From UBA2287 sp037442025 (GTDB lineage: Bacteria; Bacteroidota; Bacteroidia; Bacteroidales; Tenuifilaceae): a stretch of DNA of 41,412 nucleotides. A model generated the notes under the pieces. It saw only the letters and a program-made list of their open reading frames with translations, was not told where the DNA came from and did no database searches. The position numbers and the translations under genes are program-made. Positions 26,461 to 36,178 of the stretch are shown here, piece by piece. The stretch covers positions 1 to 41,412 of the forward strand of contig JBBIRB010000025.1 of assembly GCA_037442025.1 (NCBI GenBank), given 5' to 3'. Position 1 is the first letter of the stretch; each line of letters starts with the position of its first letter.

Positions 26461-28539
26461 ATGCAAAAGGGTAAAATAAACGTAACTTCCGAGAACATTT
26501 TCCCAATCATTAAAAAGTTTCTCTACTCCGACCATGAAATTTTTCTACGTGAAATAATTTCGAACGCCATTGACGCTACCCAAAAACTTAAAACATTAGC
26601 CTCTCTTGGAGACTTTAAAGGCGAATTGGGCGATTTAACTATTCGTGTTAAAGTAGACAAAGAAGCCAAAACAATTACCATATCCGATAGCGGTATTGGT
26701 ATGACCGCCGAGGAGATAGAGAAATATATTAATCAAATCGCTTTTTCGGGTGCTGAGGAATTTCTTAAAAAGTACGACAACCAGGCCAATGCCATAATTG
26801 GGCATTTCGGGTTAGGCTTTTATTCCTCATTTATGGTTAGCAAAAATGTTGAAATCATAACACAATCATTCCGCGACGAAGCTAAAGCCATGCATTGGAG
26901 CTGTGAGGGAACCCCCGAATTCATTCTCGAAGAAACAACCCGTTCACAGCGAGGTACCGACATTATTCTCCATATCGATAGTGAAAACGAAGAGTTTCTG
27001 GAAGACCATAAAATTTCGGAGCTACTTCGAAAATACTGTCGATTCCTACCTGTACCAATTGCTTTTGGAACCGAAAAGGAATGGAAAGATGGCAAACAAG
27101 TCGATACCGGAAAGGATAAAATTATTAACGAAACCAATCCACTTTGGACCCGCAAACCAGCCGATTTGAAAGAAGAGGATTACTCTGCATTCTACCGCGA
27201 TCTGTACCCGGCTGCATCGGAACCTCTATTCCATATACACTTAAATGTCGATTATCCCTTTAATCTCACCGGAATACTATACTTCCCTCGCATTAAATCG
27301 AATTTTGAAATTCAGAAAAACAAAATTCAACTATACTGCAATCAGGTTTTTGTAACCGATTCGGTTGAGGGCATTGTACCCGAGTTCTTAACCCTTCTTC
27401 ACGGTGTTATCGACTCCCCCGATATTCCACTTAATGTTTCGCGCAGCTACCTGCAAAGCGATGGGAATGTAAAAAAGATATCGGGGCATATTACCAAAAA
27501 GGTAGCCGACAGGCTTCAAGAAATCTTCAAAAACGATCGGTCCCAATTCGAAAAGAAATGGGACGACCTGAAGCTCTTTATCACCTTTGGAATGATTACC
27601 GATGAAAAGTTCTACGAACGTGCCGAGGGCTTTTCGCTGCTTAAAAACACCGATGGCAAATACTTTACTTTTGAAGAGTACAAAACACTTATTTCGGAAA
27701 ACCAAACCGATAAGAACAAAACATTGGTTTACCTATATGCAAGCGACACTACCGAACAGTACACCTACATAGATGAAGCTAAGAAAAAAGGCTACGATGT
27801 GCTTTTAATGGACGGGCAGCTCGATCCTCATCTGATCAATCACCTCGAGACAAAATTTAAAGATTCTCATTTCGTTCGGGTTGATAGCGATGTAGTTGAA
27901 AAGCTAATAGCTAAAGAAGATAGCAAGCAGGTGAACCTTACTGAAAGTCAGAAGGAAGATTTACGAAACCTCTTTGAAGGCAGTTCAAACGAAAAAACGA
28001 ATTTATGGGTACAATTTGAGGATTTGGGTGAAGATGCCATGCCCGTAATTATTACACGCAGTGAGTATATGCGCCGCATGAAGGATATGGCCGCCATGAG
28101 TGGAACTGCCAATTTTTATGCTAACATGCCCGATACGCACAATTTAATCATTAATGTATCGCATCCTCTTGTAAAAAAAGTTATTTCTGAAACCGAATCG
28201 AATTTAGGAGAACGAATAACCGAATTGAATGCTCAAATTGAGCCTTTAAAATCGAAACTCGACGAAATTCAAAAGAATAACACCTCAAAAAAAGACGAAG
28301 AGTTACCCCAGGCAGCTAAAGATGAAGTTTCGGATTTAGAAAAGAAAATTGATGAGTTATCTGAAACAAAAAAGGAAACCATTAAAACATTCAGCAAGGA
28401 ATTGCCTTTGGTTAAGCAACTTATCGACTTGGCACTATTGGCAAATAACATGTTAAAGGGCGAAGAGCTAAGTAAATTTGTAAAGCGTAGCGTAACGCTG
28501 CTCGATGAGCCCAAGAAGAAGGCAAAGAAAGCGAACTAA
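26461..28539 (+). CDS. htpG: Molecular chaperone HtpG (Hsp90)
   Basis: This 692-residue cytoplasmic ATP-dependent chaperone matches bacterial Hsp90. The N-terminal ATPase has E-I-F-L-R-E-I-I-S-N-A-I-D-A-T near 23, I-S-D-S-G-I-G-M near 74 and G-H-F-G-L-G-F-Y-S-S-F near 117. The middle domain has S-R-S-Y-L-Q-S near 328. The C-terminal part contains a charged coiled segment (about 580-640, rich in K and E) longer than in E. coli, common in Bacteroidota HtpG. Transcribed alone; a terminator follows. Confidence 0.97.
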   Translation: MQKGKINVTSENIFPIIKKFLYSDHEIFLREIISNAIDATQKLKTLASLGDFKGELGDLTIRVKVDKEAKTITISDSGIGMTAEEIEKYINQIAFSGAEEFLKKYDNQANAIIGHFGLGFYSSFMVSKNVEIITQSFRDEAKAMHWSCEGTPEFILEETTRSQRGTDIILHIDSENEEFLEDHKISELLRKYCRFLPVPIAFGTEKEWKDGKQVDTGKDKIINETNPLWTRKPADLKEEDYSAFYRDLYPAASEPLFHIHLNVDYPFNLTGILYFPRIKSNFEIQKNKIQLYCNQVFVTDSVEGIVPEFLTLLHGVIDSPDIPLNVSRSYLQSDGNVKKISGHITKKVADRLQEIFKNDRSQFEKKWDDLKLFITFGMITDEKFYERAEGFSLLKNTDGKYFTFEEYKTLISENQTDKNKTLVYLYASDTTEQYTYIDEAKKKGYDVLLMDGQLDPHLINHLETKFKDSHFVRVDSDVVEKLIAKEDSKQVNLTESQKEDLRNLFEGSSNEKTNLWVQFEDLGEDAMPVIITRSEYMRRMKDMAAMSGTANFYANMPDTHNLIINVSHPLVKKVISETESNLGERITELNAQIEPLKSKLDEIQKNNTSKKDEELPQAAKDEVSDLEKKIDELSETKKETIKTFSKELPLVKQLIDLALLANNMLKGEELSKFVKRSVTLLDEPKKKAKKAN

Positions 28540-28562
28540 TATTTCACAGAATATAAAAAATG

Positions 28563-28592
28563 AGCCTCGAAAACCAATTTCGGGGCTTTTTT
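28563..28592 (+). terminator. Terminator after htpG
   Basis: The arms AGCCTCGAAA (28563-28572) and TTTCGGGGCT (28578-28587) form a ten-pair stem with one G-T pair and a T-run to 28592. It isolates htpG from guaB. Confidence 0.8.
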
Positions 28593-28681
28593 AACCTCTT
28601 TTAACCCATAAAAACAATGCTTAACTAGAGCATTATGCAGTTAAAATAGCCTTTAATAGAAGGTTAACATAAATAATCAAT

Positions 28682-28712
28682 TTTGTTCGGTAGCGATATT
28701 TTTTGTAATTTG
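28682..28712 (+). promoter_or_regulatory. Probable guaB promoter
   Basis: TTTG (28682-28685) lies 20 bp before TAATTTG (28706-28712), a shortened form of the Bacteroidota TAnnTTTG element. The ATG at 28739 is 27 bp downstream. It would drive the guaB-surA-ostA gene group. Confidence 0.45.
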
Positions 28713-28738
28713 GCGCACCAATTTTAAACCCACTGGCC

Positions 28739-30211
28739 ATGTCGTTCCTCACCGATAAAGTAATTTACGAAGGACTTACTTTCGACGATGTACTATTAGT
28801 ACCGGCTTACTCAGAGGTACTTCCACGAAATGTTGATTTAAGCACTCGTTTCAGTAGAAATATTGAAATAAAAGCGCCTATTGTTTCGGCAGCTATGGAC
28901 ACTGTGACCGAATCGATCTTGGCAATTGCTATTGCTCGCGAAGGGGGCATTGGGGTAATTCATAAAAATATGAGCATTGAAGCTCAAGCTCGAGAAGTAA
29001 AGGCAGTGAAACGTGCTGAAAGCGGAATGATTTACGATCCCGTAACCATTAATCCCGATGCCACCGTTGGCGATGCCCTAAACCTGATGCGTGAATACCA
29101 TATTGGTGGAATACCCGTAGTCGATGCAAACGGCATTCTGATTGGCATTGTTACCAATCGCGACCTGCGCTTTCAAACAAATCTTAAAAGGCCCATTAAA
29201 GAAATAATGACGAGCGAGGGCCTTATAACTACTCGAAAACATATCGATTTAGAAAGCGCAACAGCAATTCTTCACGAACACAGAATTGAAAAGCTCCCCG
29301 TTGTCGACGAGAATTTCAAATTGATAGGCCTTTTAACATACAAGGATATTACAAAAGTTAAAGACAATCCCACTGCCAGCAAAGACTCCAAGGGGCGGCT
29401 ACGAGTTGCTGCAGGGGTAGGAATTACATACGATACAATTGAGAGAGTAGCTGCACTTGTTGATGTTAAAGTAGATGCCATTGTTATAGATACTGCCCAT
29501 GGCCACACAAAGGGTGTTGTGGATATGCTCCGTACAGTAAAGAAACAATTCCCCGAACTCGATGTAATTGTAGGAAACATTGCTACTGCAGAAGCAGCAA
29601 TGGCTCTGGTAAAGGCTGGTGCCGATGCCGTAAAGGTAGGTATTGGCCCAGGTTCAATTTGCACTACCCGAGTTATTGCAGGCGTTGGTGTTCCACAGCT
29701 CGATGCTATTTACAATGTAGCAAAAGCTATAGAAAAATCGGGTGTTCCTGTAATTGCCGACGGGGGTATCCGCTACTCCGGAGACATTGTAAAAGCACTA
29801 GCAGCCGGAGCCGATACCATAATGGCAGGCTCTTTATTTGCTGGAGTAGAAGAATCGCCAGGAGAAACAATAATATACAACGGTCGCAAATTCAAGTCGT
29901 ACCGTGGAATGGGGTCGCTTGAGGCTATGCAACAAGGCTCAAAGGATCGGTACTTTCAGGATGTTGAAGACGATATTAAAAAATTAGTTCCCGAAGGTAT
30001 TGTTGCCCGTGTACCTTATAAGGGAACCCTTTCGGAAGTGTTTTACCAAATGATTGGCGGACTAAGGGCCGGAATGGGATACTGTGGCGCACCAACTCTT
30101 AACGAACTCAAAAATGCCAAGTTTGTTCGTATAACTAATGCAGGTGTTACTGAAAGCCACCCGCACGACGTAGCCATTACCCGTGAAGCCCCAAATTACA
30201 GCAGAACCTAA
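28739..30211 (+). CDS. guaB: IMP dehydrogenase
   Basis: This 490-residue enzyme oxidises IMP to XMP with NAD+, the first committed step to GMP. The TFDDVLLVPAYSEVLP start, two CBS domains inserted at about 95-210, and the catalytic loop G-P-G-S-I-C-T-T-R with cysteine C308 are all present; the flap Y-R-G-M-G-S-L-E-A-M is near 385. The ATG is 27 bp downstream of the predicted promoter. The next gene begins 25 bp after the stop in the same direction, so guaB is probably the first gene of the chaperone operon. Confidence 0.97.
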   Translation: MSFLTDKVIYEGLTFDDVLLVPAYSEVLPRNVDLSTRFSRNIEIKAPIVSAAMDTVTESILAIAIAREGGIGVIHKNMSIEAQAREVKAVKRAESGMIYDPVTINPDATVGDALNLMREYHIGGIPVVDANGILIGIVTNRDLRFQTNLKRPIKEIMTSEGLITTRKHIDLESATAILHEHRIEKLPVVDENFKLIGLLTYKDITKVKDNPTASKDSKGRLRVAAGVGITYDTIERVAALVDVKVDAIVIDTAHGHTKGVVDMLRTVKKQFPELDVIVGNIATAEAAMALVKAGADAVKVGIGPGSICTTRVIAGVGVPQLDAIYNVAKAIEKSGVPVIADGGIRYSGDIVKALAAGADTIMAGSLFAGVEESPGETIIYNGRKFKSYRGMGSLEAMQQGSKDRYFQDVEDDIKKLVPEGIVARVPYKGTLSEVFYQMIGGLRAGMGYCGAPTLNELKNAKFVRITNAGVTESHPHDVAITREAPNYSRT

Positions 30212-30236
30212 ATTATTAACAATTAATATTTAAGCC

Positions 30237-32201
30237 ATGACCTGGTCATATAAATTCATTGTATTTGTATTCATTGCTTTAACTAGTTACTCATGGGCTC
30301 AAAAAGCAAGCGATGTTATTCTTAAGGTGGGTAACGAAGAGGTAACAGTTGCCGAATTCGAAAGAATATACAAGAAAAACAACCAGATGGTTGATGAAGC
30401 GGCTAAAAAGTCGATTGACGAATACTTGCAACTTTTCATTAATTACAAGTTAAAAGTTGCTGAAGCCAAAGAGCAACGGCTCGATACTAAGGAGGCTTTT
30501 ATAAAAGAACTCGAAGGTTACAAGAAGCAGCTCTCCCAACCCTACTTAATTGATAAGGAAACTGAAAAAAGGCTACAGGATGAAGCATACCAACGCCTAC
30601 GTTACGAAATAAGCGCAAGCCATATACTTATTGCTGTTCCCGAAAAGGCTTCTCCATCTGATACCTTAGCCATTTATAACAAGGTTCTTAAAATACGAGA
30701 CAGAATAATTAAGGGCGAGCCCTTCGAAGAGGTAGCCCGAGCAACTAGCGACGATCCATCTGTTAAAAGGAATTCAGGCTTTTTGGGTTACTTCACAGCA
30801 TTTCAAATGGTTTACCCATTCGAGAACGCTGCTTACAAAACCCCTGTCGGAAAAGTATCCATGCCCGTTCGAACCCAATTTGGTTACCATTTGATAAAGG
30901 TTCACGACCTGCGTCCATCTAAAGGACAAATTAAAGCAGCACACATTATGATTGCTATACCCCGCGATGGTGATCCGGAGAAAGACAAAGAAGCTAAGCA
31001 GAAAATTGATGAGATCCATAAGCGCTTAATGAATAACGAAGATTTTGCTACCCTCGCTCGCGAGTTCAGCCAAGATCCGGGAACCGCTCGCAATGGAGGT
31101 GAACTTCCCATTTTTGGTTCGGGTCGAATGGTTCCCGAATTTGAACAGGCAGCATTTAGCCTCGAACGCGATGGTCAAATTTCAATTCCCGTTCGTACCC
31201 AATTTGGTTGGCACCTAATTAAGCGTATCGAACGAAAAGAGGTTGGTTCGTTCGATGAAATGATTCCTGAAATAAAACAAAAACTTTCGCGCGATCAGCG
31301 TGCCAACGCTTCTCGCAAAAGTTTCATTAACACTCAAAAAAATCGCTATAACTACCGTCTCGACTCGGCTGCAGTTAAATCGCTAGTTTCAATGCTCGAC
31401 TCAAGCATTTACTTAGGCAACTGGCAACCACAGGATAAAATGAAGAATACCTTTCTGTTTCAATATTCGGGTAAGAATTACACTCAATTTGATTTAGCCA
31501 ATCAAATTGCCAGAATGCCACACCCAAACAAAGGGTTAACTTATAGGCAGATTGTGAACAAAGCCTGCTCCGATTTAGTTGAAAACACTATTATTCAGGT
31601 TGAAGAAGAGAGATTATATACCGATAACGAAGACTTTTTCTATCTCATGAAGGAATACTATGAGGGTATCCTTCTTTTCGAAATAACCGACATGAATGTT
31701 TGGAGCAAAGCGACCAATGATGCCGATGGCCTAGGCGAGTTTTACAATAGAAATTTGGATAAGTATGCGTGGGAAAGTCGTTACCATGGCCTTCGAATTG
31801 TTTCGAAAAACGAAAAACAGCTTAAAAAAGCGCATAAACTTGCAACAAGCAAAAAGGGTGCAACCCTCTCAACAGAAGAGTTTCTTAAAAAGTTCATTGT
31901 AAAGGGCGATACCCTTATAACCATTCTGCCCGTTCATGGCGACCCTAGCGATAATGCAATAAAAGACTTTGCGAAGTGGCCCCAGCAAGTATCTACTATT
32001 CAGAGAAGCAACGATGAGTTCTTCTTTCACAAATTCCTAAAGATAGTTCCCAATGAACCCAAACCGCTCAATGAAGTAAGAGGACAAGTAGTTGCCGACT
32101 ATCAGGACTATTTGGAAAGCGAGTGGATGAAAAAACTTCGTTCAAAACATGAAGTTTCTATTAACAATGAAATTCTGATGCAACTAAAAGGGATTAATTA
32201 A
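30237..32201 (+). CDS. SurA-type periplasmic peptidyl-prolyl isomerase with two parvulin domains
   Basis: This 654-residue exported chaperone/isomerase has a signal peptide (1-21), a SurA-like helical N-domain (about 25-120), parvulin domain 1 (about 125-225, with A-S-H-I-L-I and F-G-Y-H-L-I) and parvulin domain 2 (about 234-332, with A-A-H-I-M-I, G-G-E-L-P and F-G-W-H-L-I). A further C-terminal region of about 300 residues has no clear fold. It should help outer-membrane proteins fold in the periplasm. It is longer than E. coli SurA (428 aa). It follows guaB by 25 bp and precedes the parvulin-less lipoprotein by 42 bp. Confidence 0.88.
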   Translation: MTWSYKFIVFVFIALTSYSWAQKASDVILKVGNEEVTVAEFERIYKKNNQMVDEAAKKSIDEYLQLFINYKLKVAEAKEQRLDTKEAFIKELEGYKKQLSQPYLIDKETEKRLQDEAYQRLRYEISASHILIAVPEKASPSDTLAIYNKVLKIRDRIIKGEPFEEVARATSDDPSVKRNSGFLGYFTAFQMVYPFENAAYKTPVGKVSMPVRTQFGYHLIKVHDLRPSKGQIKAAHIMIAIPRDGDPEKDKEAKQKIDEIHKRLMNNEDFATLAREFSQDPGTARNGGELPIFGSGRMVPEFEQAAFSLERDGQISIPVRTQFGWHLIKRIERKEVGSFDEMIPEIKQKLSRDQRANASRKSFINTQKNRYNYRLDSAAVKSLVSMLDSSIYLGNWQPQDKMKNTFLFQYSGKNYTQFDLANQIARMPHPNKGLTYRQIVNKACSDLVENTIIQVEEERLYTDNEDFFYLMKEYYEGILLFEITDMNVWSKATNDADGLGEFYNRNLDKYAWESRYHGLRIVSKNEKQLKKAHKLATSKKGATLSTEEFLKKFIVKGDTLITILPVHGDPSDNAIKDFAKWPQQVSTIQRSNDEFFFHKFLKIVPNEPKPLNEVRGQVVADYQDYLESEWMKKLRSKHEVSINNEILMQLKGIN

Positions 32202-32243
32202 ATATTAATTGATTCCGTACGTTAATTATGAAATCCATATCAA

Positions 32244-33101
32244 ATGAATAAGCCCATTTTACCGTTTATCCTTATTGCTTTAGTTTGCATAGTTTTAAGT
32301 TGCCAAAACGCTACAAATAACAAGGAAAAACCCATTGCAACAGTTTCCGACAAGGCGCTTTACCCGTCAGATGTTGCCGAAATATTTCCTGAAAAAGTTA
32401 GCAAAACTGACAGTTTGCAGCTCCTTAAGGCTCATGTTGAACGTTGGGTTCGGAGGCAATTAATGCTCAATAGAGCCGAAAAGAATCTTACCAACGAGCA
32501 GAAAGATGTAACCCAACAAATTGAGGACTACCGTAGTTTTCTTCTCATTTTTAAGTACGAACAGGAATACGTTCGGCAACGACTTGACACCGCTATTTCT
32601 CGTACTGAAATCGAGTCGTTTTACAGAAGTAATCTCGATAATTTTGTTTTAAACGATAATCTTGTTAAGGCTCTATACATTAAACTGCCTAAAGAGAATA
32701 CTTACAATGATCGAATTAAAACACTTTATAAGTCGCAAAAGGAAGATGACATTAAAGCCTTAGACAACTTGGCCTATCAGGTTGCAATTAAGTACGACTA
32801 TTTTAACGATTCGTGGGTCCCTTTTGCACGAATAACTAAGGAGTTACCTGGTGCAATTGATAATCCAGATGAATATCTTAAAAGAAATCGTACCATTGAA
32901 ATGGAAGACGATAAATTCATTTACCTTGTCAGCATTCGAGAGGTATCTCTCAAGGGGCAAACATCTCCACTTCATTATGAAATAGAAAATATTAAAAGCA
33001 TCATACTGAATAAAAGGAAGCAGAAACTCATTTCCGATTTGGAGATAAAAATTTATAACGACGCTCGTAATCACAACCAATTTCAAATTAACGTTGAATA
33101 A
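32244..33101 (+). CDS. SurA-N-like lipoprotein without parvulin domain
   Basis: This 285-residue lipoprotein has its lipidated cysteine in L-S-C-Q near residue 20. The helical segment V-S-D-K-A-L-Y-P-S-D-V-A-E and the following charged helices (V-E-R-W-V-R-R-Q-L-M-L-N-R) match the SurA/PpiC N-terminal chaperone domain. No parvulin motif (H-I-L, G-G-E-L, F-G-Y-H) is present, so it would hold clients rather than isomerise. It sits between two full SurA-type genes with gaps of 42 and 11 bp, which supports a shared role in outer-membrane assembly. Confidence 0.72.
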   Translation: MNKPILPFILIALVCIVLSCQNATNNKEKPIATVSDKALYPSDVAEIFPEKVSKTDSLQLLKAHVERWVRRQLMLNRAEKNLTNEQKDVTQQIEDYRSFLLIFKYEQEYVRQRLDTAISRTEIESFYRSNLDNFVLNDNLVKALYIKLPKENTYNDRIKTLYKSQKEDDIKALDNLAYQVAIKYDYFNDSWVPFARITKELPGAIDNPDEYLKRNRTIEMEDDKFIYLVSIREVSLKGQTSPLHYEIENIKSIILNKRKQKLISDLEIKIYNDARNHNQFQINVE

Positions 33102-33112
33102 CACCCAACCCA

Positions 33113-34471
33113 ATGAAATCGATAATATCAACAAAATTTCTTCTAGTTACATTCGTACTATTTTTTACATCACCTTTAATAACCTTGAAGGGTCAAACTG
33201 TAATTGACCAAGTTATTGCTGTTGTTGGAGGCGATAAAATTTTGCTATCCGATATTGAGCAGGAAGCCCTCAGATCGAAGGTGCAAGGAGCCGTAGTAGA
33301 TGATGAGGCGCGTTGCGATATTTTTGAGCAAATGCTTATTCACAAGCTTCTTCTTCATCATGCAAAAATCGATAGCATAAATGTTAACGACTTTATGGTT
33401 GAAAACGAAATGGACAGAAGGTTACGCTATTTCATTAATCAGGTTGGTAGCGAAACAGCTCTCGAAAAATATTTCAATAAAAGCATTTTCCAAATTAAGG
33501 ACGACCTAAGGGAACTAATCAGGGAAACCCAGTTGGCGCAGCAAATGCGTCAGAAAATAGTCGAAAAAATAGCAGTTACTCCTTCTGAAATTAAGCGTTT
33601 TTTCAAAAATATTCCGATCGACAGCCTTCCTATGATACCAGAGCAATATGAGTATCGCCAGATAGCTGTATTTCCACCTGCAGGTGCTGAGGCAAAATTT
33701 ATGGTACGCGAAAAGCTTCTCGAGCTTCGTGAAAGAATTGTAAAGGGGGAACGATTTGCCCCATTGGCAGTAGCCTACTCTGAAGATAGGGCCAGCGCAA
33801 CCAAGGGAGGCGAATTGGGTTTTCGTTCTCGCGAAGAATTGGTGAAAGCTTTTGCCGACGCTGCTTTTAATCTGAAACCAGGCCAAGTAAGTAACATTGT
33901 TGAAACAGAATACGGCTTTCATATTATTCAAATGATAGAGAAAAAGAACGACCAGGTAAATGTTCGACACATTCTTATGAAGCCATCCTTTACTAGCGAT
34001 ATGATTATTAAAGCCCAAAGCCGTCTCGACAGTATTGCTAATCTTGTTCGTGCCGATTCCGTTACCTTTCACCGAGCAGCACAACGTTTTTCTGAGGATG
34101 AAAAAACAAGGCTAGGTGGTGGATTGGCCATCAATTCACAAACAGGCACCTCGCTTTTTGAGAAAGATCAGATTGCTCCTGCCGAATTCTTTGCCATTCG
34201 CAACCTAAAACCAGGCGAAATTAGCGAGCCTTTCGAATCGCGCGACCAGCATGCAAATGTTGTATATAAAGTTGTTCAATTGGTTCGTGTTATCCCTGCT
34301 CATAAAGCCAATTTAGAACAGGACTATGCTACCATTCAAATGATGGCTAAAAGGGTTAAAGAACACGAGGAGTTTATTAAATGGGTTGAGCGCAAACAGA
34401 AAACCACCTATGTTCGAATCGATTCCGATTTTAATAATTGCAATTTTCAACTAAAGAGTTGGGGCAAATAG
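33113..34471 (+). CDS. surA: SurA-like periplasmic chaperone with two parvulin domains
   Basis: This 452-residue protein is the closest match to classical SurA in length and order: signal peptide (about 1-28), N-terminal chaperone domain with V-I-D-Q-V-I-A-V-V-G (31-39) and D-I-E-Q, parvulin 1 (about 178-276, with K-G-G-E-L-G-F and Y-G-F-H-I-I) and parvulin 2 (about 283-390, with V-R-H-I-L-M and R-L-G-G-G). SurA escorts barrel proteins to the BAM complex. The start ATG is 11 bp after the preceding gene and the ostA-like gene begins 7 bp after its stop. Confidence 0.88.
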   Translation: MKSIISTKFLLVTFVLFFTSPLITLKGQTVIDQVIAVVGGDKILLSDIEQEALRSKVQGAVVDDEARCDIFEQMLIHKLLLHHAKIDSINVNDFMVENEMDRRLRYFINQVGSETALEKYFNKSIFQIKDDLRELIRETQLAQQMRQKIVEKIAVTPSEIKRFFKNIPIDSLPMIPEQYEYRQIAVFPPAGAEAKFMVREKLLELRERIVKGERFAPLAVAYSEDRASATKGGELGFRSREELVKAFADAAFNLKPGQVSNIVETEYGFHIIQMIEKKNDQVNVRHILMKPSFTSDMIIKAQSRLDSIANLVRADSVTFHRAAQRFSEDEKTRLGGGLAINSQTGTSLFEKDQIAPAEFFAIRNLKPGEISEPFESRDQHANVVYKVVQLVRVIPAHKANLEQDYATIQMMAKRVKEHEEFIKWVERKQKTTYVRIDSDFNNCNFQLKSWGK

Positions 34472-34478
34472 CTGTTCA

Positions 34479-36149
34479 ATGGACATATTGCACGCTCAAA
34501 CCATAAAAAATTTAACTACTACAAGCAAACCGATTTTTACTTTTCGGTTTGCTTGCTTTGTTTCAATTGTATTTCTTTTAGTACTTAATGCCCCATTGGT
34601 TTCGGCCCAACAAAAAAAAAGGGTTGAAATAAAGCGAGCCAATTACATGCGAAGCGTAAAAGTTGGCAATCAAAGTATTCGAAAACTTCTTGGCAATGTA
34701 GTTATTGTGCACGATGGTATTACCATGGAGTGCGATAGCGCTTACGAATATACTCCAACCAACCTTTTTGATGCATTTGGTAATGTTGTAATCACACAGG
34801 GCAAAGCAAAACTTTATGGCGATATACTAAACTACGATGGAAATAGCCGAAGTGGTGTTATTTATGGAAAGCAAGTGCATATGGTTGAGGAGGGAGTTAG
34901 CTTAATAACCAAATCGATCCATTTCAATACTGCCCAGAATACAGTATCCTACTACACTTTGGGAATAATATCGAGTTCCGATGGTAATTTCTCAAGTATA
35001 AGGGGAACCTACTTCTCAAACTCAAAGGTTTTTGCTTTTGGAGGTAACGTTGCCTTTAAGGATTCGAGTATGCTAATAAACTCCGATTCGCTGGAGTACC
35101 ACTCGCAATCGGGAACCATCTTTTTTCGGAAACCAACTCGTATTTATAACGAAAACAACTACCTGTATTGCCAGGATGGCTGGCATAATAGAAATAAGAA
35201 AGAGTCGCTCTTTTTAAAAAACGCTTACCTGCGGAGCGAAAACCAGAGAATAATTGCCCAAAGTATTTATAATAACCAAATCGATTCCATTTCAATAGTT
35301 AAAGGCAATGCAGTGCTAATTGATAGTTCCCGAAGAGCCACGCTATATAGTAATGAAATTACATACAACGATAAGCAGAAATTTGCATTAGCTAAAGATG
35401 GGCCTCTACTAGTTAACGTAACTGACCAGGGCGACACAATTCACTTACGAGCCAATTACTTAGCAGCCAAAGGCTTTATAAATTCCCAAAAAGAAATAAC
35501 CCACCGGGTTTTTTGGGGAAAGGGAAATGTTGCATTCCACCGAAACGACCTACAGGGAGTTTGCGACTCTATTAACTTCAGCACCAACGATTCAATTCTT
35601 CACATGCTTGTTGAGCCCATTATTTGGAACCAGAGTAACCAGCTGAGTGCCGACTACATAAATGCTCACTTCGAAAATGAAGTAATAAAAACAATGAATT
35701 TTCAGGGGCTGGCATTCGTTTCTTCCGAAGAGGCGTCGAATAAATTCAACCAAATAAAGGGAAGAGAAATGATGGCTCATTTTAGTAAAGGAAGACTTTT
35801 TAAAATTGATGTTACAGGAAACGGAGAAACCATATACTACATTAAGGATGAAGATGTTATTACAACATTGAATAGGGCTGAAAGCAGCAATTTAACCATA
35901 CACGTAAACGATAATAAAATAAAAAGTATAACCTTTCGGGAGAAACCCACTTCAAACTTACTACCCATTGAAAAAACTCAAACTGAAGATATATTTCTAA
36001 AGGGATTCAATTGGAGAATTGAACGTAGACCCAATAACAAATGGAGCGTTATTCCTGAAAATTTAGATCTTAACCATTTCGTTCCTATTGAAGAACATGC
36101 CGTAAAAGAGATGGATAAAAAAATAAACCCTGCCAGTAAAATAAACTAG
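34479..36149 (+). CDS. OstA/LptA-like lipopolysaccharide transport protein
   Basis: This 556-residue exported protein has a hydrophobic signal (about 22-43) preceded by a longer N-terminal stretch, then repeated OstA-type beta segments: L-G-N-V-V-I-V-H-D-G-I-T-M-E-C-D-S-A, followed by F-G-N-V-V-I-T-Q and F-G-G-N-V-A-F-K. Such proteins form the beta-jellyroll bridge that moves LPS across the periplasm; Bacteroidota OstA-like forms are larger than E. coli LptA (185 aa). It is the last gene of the guaB/SurA group, and its stop codon lies inside the terminator hairpin of the opposite gene. The ATG at 34479 is 7 bp after surA; a later start would trim the extra N-terminus. Confidence 0.85.
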   Translation: MDILHAQTIKNLTTTSKPIFTFRFACFVSIVFLLVLNAPLVSAQQKKRVEIKRANYMRSVKVGNQSIRKLLGNVVIVHDGITMECDSAYEYTPTNLFDAFGNVVITQGKAKLYGDILNYDGNSRSGVIYGKQVHMVEEGVSLITKSIHFNTAQNTVSYYTLGIISSSDGNFSSIRGTYFSNSKVFAFGGNVAFKDSSMLINSDSLEYHSQSGTIFFRKPTRIYNENNYLYCQDGWHNRNKKESLFLKNAYLRSENQRIIAQSIYNNQIDSISIVKGNAVLIDSSRRATLYSNEITYNDKQKFALAKDGPLLVNVTDQGDTIHLRANYLAAKGFINSQKEITHRVFWGKGNVAFHRNDLQGVCDSINFSTNDSILHMLVEPIIWNQSNQLSADYINAHFENEVIKTMNFQGLAFVSSEEASNKFNQIKGREMMAHFSKGRLFKIDVTGNGETIYYIKDEDVITTLNRAESSNLTIHVNDNKIKSITFREKPTSNLLPIEKTQTEDIFLKGFNWRIERRPNNKWSVIPENLDLNHFVPIEEHAVKEMDKKINPASKIN

Positions 36150-36155
36150 CAGGGT
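36112..36155 (-). terminator. Terminator for the DUF2795 gene, overlapping the end of the OstA gene
   Basis: The arms ACCCTGC (36127-36133) and GCAGGGT (36149-36155) extend inward by AGT/ACT pairs. Read on the minus strand the hairpin is followed by TTTATTTTTTTA (36126-36115). The plus-strand side lacks a T-run, so it terminates the minus-strand transcript. It contains the OstA-like gene's stop codon. Confidence 0.65.
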
Positions 36156-36178
36156 AATTACCAATAAAAAAAAGGATT

